This document shows positions 4,527 through 6,959 of a stretch of DNA of 6,959 bases, one piece after another. Origin of the DNA: Candidatus Nitrosopumilus sp. (GTDB taxonomy: Archaea; Thermoproteota; Nitrososphaeria; Nitrososphaerales; Nitrosopumilaceae); contig JABDKK010000140.1 in NCBI GenBank assembly GCA_013002265.1, positions 1 through 6,959 of the forward strand, written 5' to 3'. Both the position numbers and the translations under genes were made by a program. The notes below the pieces were generated by a model. That model did not search any database. It was not told where the DNA came from and was given only the letters and a program-made list of their open reading frames with translations. The number at the start of each line of letters is the position of its first letter. Positions within the stretch are counted from its first letter, which is position 1.

Positions 4527-5723
4527 TTGGAACTTGATTTTATTACTCAGAATTCGATTATCTATGTGTTAATTGCATGGGTAGCAATTGTTATAATTGC
4601 AAAAGGTCTAAAATTTGAAAAATATGGGTTTGAAATAAAGGCCTACAGTCTAGTTTACAAAAATAAACAAGTTAATTCAGTTTTACTTAAAATTCTGAGT
4701 AGAACAAAAAGAGGAATTAGAGTATTTGCAGATGTAAGTGTGATTTCAGGTTTTATTATGATGGGTTTTGCCTTTTGGTTTTTACTAAATAACGTTTCAA
4801 ACTTTTTTGTAGCTCAAAGCGAATTTTCAGAATTAACTGTTTTAATTCCAGGAGTCACATTGACATCGTCATCGTCAATAACTTATTTTTTGTTATCAAT
4901 TCCAATTGTACTTGTTATTCATGAGGGAGCACATGGAATTGTTGCCGCATTAGAAAAAATTAAGATCAAAACAGGAGGATTTGCAATATTTATTGCAATG
5001 TTTGCAGGTTTTGTTGAACCAGATGAAGAAGAGTTTGATAAAGCTAAAAAGATTTCAAAATTAAGGGTTATTGGTGCAGGTGCCACATCAAACGTAATTT
5101 TTGCATTTGTGTTAGGAGCAATCCTATTAACAAATCCGTTTTTTGCAATGGTTTTACCTGAACCACTTTTGAGTACATTCTATGATCTACCAGATGGTGT
5201 TTTGATTTTATCAATTATTGAAAACTCTGGAGCAGAAAAAGCTGGATTACAGGCAAATGACATCATAACTTCAATTAATGACATACCGATTTTTAGTCCA
5301 ATAGATTTTCCCAGCTTGAATCCGGGAGAAATTGCAAGTGTTACTGTAATTAGAGATGGTCAATTATTGAACTTTGGTGTAGAAATTACCCCATCACCAG
5401 ACGATCCTGAAAGAGGTTTAATTGGAATAATGAGAGACAATACATTTGCATACAAACCAGTAATGAGCTTTATTGAGTGGAATGATCCTAATGTTTCAAT
5501 GTTTTTGTTGTGGCTTTGGATGATTTCATTTTTTATTGGAATAATCAACATGCTTCCATTACCAATTCTAGATGGTGGTAAATTTATTCACACAATTATA
5601 GATAAGAGAATTTCAGACAAATCAATTAATGGTGTAATGTGGGGAATTTACGCATTCACTTTTATCCTATTTGGTCTCAATATTGCTTTATCATATATTA
5701 AATCTGGATGGTTTACAATCTAG
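4527..5723 (+). CDS. M50-family (site-2 protease-like) intramembrane metalloprotease with PDZ domain
   Basis: A 398-residue membrane protein. Hydrophobic segments lie at about residues 10-28, 71-90, 117-131, 152-163, 182-205, 323-345 and 371-391. The zinc-binding HEGAH motif (132-136, HExxH type) is in a membrane segment. The second M50 motif NMLPLPILDGG (341-351) supplies the third zinc ligand, D349. Between them is a PDZ domain (about 223-290; VLILSIIENSGAEKAGLQANDIITSIND). Family knowledge: site-2 proteases cleave transmembrane substrates such as anti-sigma factors; archaeal substrates are mostly unknown. The start is TTG at 4527, forced because TAG lies immediately upstream in frame and the first in-frame ATG falls at residue 78, after the first membrane segment. 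No ribosome binding site is seen. It is divergent from cutA, and the tRNA-thiolation gene follows 43 nt downstream. Confidence 0.9.
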   Translation: MELDFITQNSIIYVLIAWVAIVIIAKGLKFEKYGFEIKAYSLVYKNKQVNSVLLKILSRTKRGIRVFADVSVISGFIMMGFAFWFLLNNVSNFFVAQSEFSELTVLIPGVTLTSSSSITYFLLSIPIVLVIHEGAHGIVAALEKIKIKTGGFAIFIAMFAGFVEPDEEEFDKAKKISKLRVIGAGATSNVIFAFVLGAILLTNPFFAMVLPEPLLSTFYDLPDGVLILSIIENSGAEKAGLQANDIITSINDIPIFSPIDFPSLNPGEIASVTVIRDGQLLNFGVEITPSPDDPERGLIGIMRDNTFAYKPVMSFIEWNDPNVSMFLLWLWMISFFIGIINMLPLPILDGGKFIHTIIDKRISDKSINGVMWGIYAFTFILFGLNIALSYIKSGWFTI

Positions 5724-5766
5724 AAAATACCTAAAGAATCATTAATGAAAAATAGTATCAAAAATT

Positions 5767-6681
5767 ATGCAGTGTGACAGATGTGATAATCAAGCAGTCT
5801 ATACAAGAAAGTATTCAGGTCAAAAATTATGCTCAGATTGTTTCTCTTATTCTATTTTAAGAAAAACAGCTAAAACTATTTCAAAATACAATATGATAAA
5901 ACATAACGAGTTAGTTGCAGTTGCAGTGTCAGGGGGAAAAGATTCTTTGGCACTATTAAAAGTAATTCATGAAATGGCATCTACTCATAATTTTAAAATT
6001 AAAGTAATAACAATTGATGAAGGAATTCCAGGATACAGAAATGAGGCATTAGAAATAGTTGAAAAATTTTGTGATAAATTAAATGTGGAGCATAAAGTTT
6101 ATTCTTACAAGGATCTCTTTGAGTTAACCCTTGATGAAGCCTTAGAGTTAAGAGAAAGTGAAAAAACATCGTCTTGTTCAATTTGTGGAACTCTTAGAAG
6201 ACGTGCAATTGATTATGCTGCAAAGGATATTGGTGCAGATGTAATTGCAACAGGTCATAATCTTGATGACACACTTCAAACATTTGTTATTAACATGCTT
6301 TCAGGCGATACAAATAAAATTGGATGGATGGATCCTGATACAGCCAATAATTCAATAAGAAAAATAAAACCATTTTGTGAGATCTACGAATCAGAAATTG
6401 TATTTTATGCATTTACAAATGATTTACCTTTTCAATCAGAGCCTTGTCCACATATGAATGAGGGAATAAGAACTGAGATTCGAGAATTTCTTAACACTTT
6501 AGAGAATCAACACAGTGGAATAAAAAATAATTTGTATCAATCAGTTATCAAAGTATCTCAGATAGTAAAGAATTCTAATTCAAAAATTAAAATAAATTGT
6601 GAGAAATGTGGTAATGAATGCACTGGAAATGTGTGCTCTGTGTGTAACATGGTTTTAAAACTAAAAGAAAATCAAACCTAA
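5767..6681 (+). CDS. ncsA: NcsA/TtuA-family tRNA 2-thiouridine synthetase
   Basis: A 304-residue cytoplasmic enzyme. An N-terminal zinc finger (C3, C6, C22, C25) is followed by a PP-loop ATP-pyrophosphatase domain with SGGKDS (55-60) and GHNLDDTLQTF (163-173). Cysteines C137 and C140 (SCSICG) and C227 (EPCPH) match the three that hold the 4Fe-4S cluster in TtuA. A C-terminal zinc ribbon has C278, C281, C285, C290, C293. Family knowledge: these enzymes adenylate a tRNA uridine and put in sulfur from a ubiquitin-like carrier, at U34 (NcsA/Ncs6) or U54 (TtuA, heat-loving organisms). For a probable mesophile, wobble U34 is likelier; this choice is inference. No ribosome binding site is seen; a weak AT-rich element near 5738-5746 might serve a leaderless start, or the gene may be read through from the protease gene. 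The SRP RNA gene follows closely. Confidence 0.88.
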   Translation: MQCDRCDNQAVYTRKYSGQKLCSDCFSYSILRKTAKTISKYNMIKHNELVAVAVSGGKDSLALLKVIHEMASTHNFKIKVITIDEGIPGYRNEALEIVEKFCDKLNVEHKVYSYKDLFELTLDEALELRESEKTSSCSICGTLRRRAIDYAAKDIGADVIATGHNLDDTLQTFVINMLSGDTNKIGWMDPDTANNSIRKIKPFCEIYESEIVFYAFTNDLPFQSEPCPHMNEGIRTEIREFLNTLENQHSGIKNNLYQSVIKVSQIVKNSNSKIKINCEKCGNECTGNVCSVCNMVLKLKENQT

Positions 6682-6684
6682 TGC

Positions 6685-6692
6685 AAATATAA
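6685..6692 (+). promoter_or_regulatory. TATA box of the SRP RNA gene
   Basis: AAATATAA, centred about 25 nt before 6713-6714, where the RNA sequence appears to begin. It starts 4 nt after the stop codon of the tRNA-thiolation gene, so the whole SRP RNA promoter fits in about 30 bp. Confidence 0.55.
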
Positions 6693-6712
6693 CATACTTT
6701 CTAAGAAAAAAT

Positions 6713-6959
6713 GGTAGTAGGTAGGATCAGGGTGCCAGCCGTGCCCTATTCTGAAACCGGCTATATGCAGAGATCAGCAACTGTTGGGTAAATCTCTAGA
6801 TGGGTAATTCCCGCTGGGTGTGCGGAAATGAAATCACGCCGAGGCGGGTGGTTGCAGGACTAGAATTATCTGAAGGGGTAACGTCTAAGACCGAACCATC
6901 GAAAGGGATGAGGTCCGGGAGGGAGCAATCCTAAGGTGGAGCATCCACGCTTCCTCGTC
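6713..6959 (+). ncRNA. ffs: Signal recognition particle RNA (archaeal 7S), 3' end cut by the window
   Basis: The structure can be followed by eye. Helix 2 is GATC 6725-6728 with GATC 6772-6775. Helix 3 is AGGG 6729-6732 with CCCT 6744-6747. Helix 4 is CTG 6751-6753 with CAG 6768-6770. The loops of helices 3 and 4 carry complementary GCC and GGC, as in the known loop-loop contact. Helix 6 spans 6861-6888 with a GAAG tip (6872-6875), a GNAR tetraloop of the SRP19-binding kind. Helix 8, the SRP54 site, is 6906-6931: GGAT/ATCC stem, GAGG/AGCA internal loop, TCC/GGG stem and a GGGA tetraloop. The 3' strand of helix 5 begins after it (CCAC and CCTCG at 6945-6957 pair with GTGG and CGAGG at 6839-6851). 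The closing 3' part, which would pair with the 5' end (from about 6713), is missing. The RNA is much richer in G+C than the genes. It targets membrane and secreted proteins. Confidence 0.93.

Noticed and set aside
5360..5551. Minus-strand open frame inside the M50 protease gene
   Set aside because: It is a shadow of the PDZ-to-membrane region of the protease and has no independent support.
5999..6181. Minus-strand open frame inside the tRNA-thiolation gene
   Set aside because: It is opposite the PP-loop domain coding sequence and is explained by AT-rich codons there.
6711..6791. Small open frame beginning with ATG at 6711
   Set aside because: It falls in the 5' domain of the SRP RNA, whose helices 2-4 explain the sequence.
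1..6959. Defence island, prophage, integron or CRISPR
   Set aside because: No repeats, transposase, integrase or nuclease signature was found. The recognised genes are chromosomal core functions.

Overview
The window looks like chromosomal DNA of an ammonia-oxidising archaeon of the Nitrososphaerota (Thaumarchaeota), probably close to Nitrosopumilus. The evidence is the AT-rich base composition, archaeal TATA boxes about 25-32 nt before start codons with little or no 5' leader, a Pelota gene, a TrmB-type regulator, a tetraether lipid synthase-like radical SAM gene, and a 7S signal recognition particle RNA of archaeal type. No phage, insertion sequence, CRISPR or tRNA signal is visible. This reads as a core, housekeeping segment.

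Layout. Positions 1-543 (minus) hold the N-terminal 181 residues of a Tes-like radical SAM protein that continues beyond the left edge. Divergent from it, at 660-1884 (plus), a TrmB-family regulator and a short DtxR-type iron repressor are almost touching and look co-translated. A 54-residue Cys-rich protein with its own leaderless promoter follows (1928-2092). Its stop codon directly abuts the stop of a convergent YjbQ/UPF0047 gene (2093-2512, minus). The 170-nt gap 2513-2682 holds two probable promoters and a protein-like minus-strand open stretch without a usable start. Then come an unrecognised 138-residue protein and pelA (2683-4175, plus). The 3' end of pelA overlaps convergent cutA (4172-4483, minus). 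Only 43 bp separate cutA from a divergent M50 membrane protease with a PDZ domain (4527-5723), which begins with TTG. Next are an NcsA/TtuA-type tRNA 2-thiolation enzyme (5767-6681) and the SRP RNA gene (from about 6713, cut by the right edge).

How the genes relate. The left half has a regulatory flavour: two transcription factors sit head-to-head with a membrane-lipid gene, and one carries a DtxR-like Met/Cys/Glu/His primary metal site. A neighbouring small thiol-rich protein may bind metal. The right half concerns translation quality and membrane or protein homeostasis: Pelota ribosome rescue, tRNA thiolation, SRP RNA and an intramembrane protease. These are mostly separate transcription units packed tightly. 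I see no convincing new multi-gene defence or mobile system. The points most worth a second look are the Tes/TrmB/DtxR regulatory junction, the start-less coding-like stretch at 2554-2673, the small Cys-rich protein, and the SRP RNA helix 8 variant.
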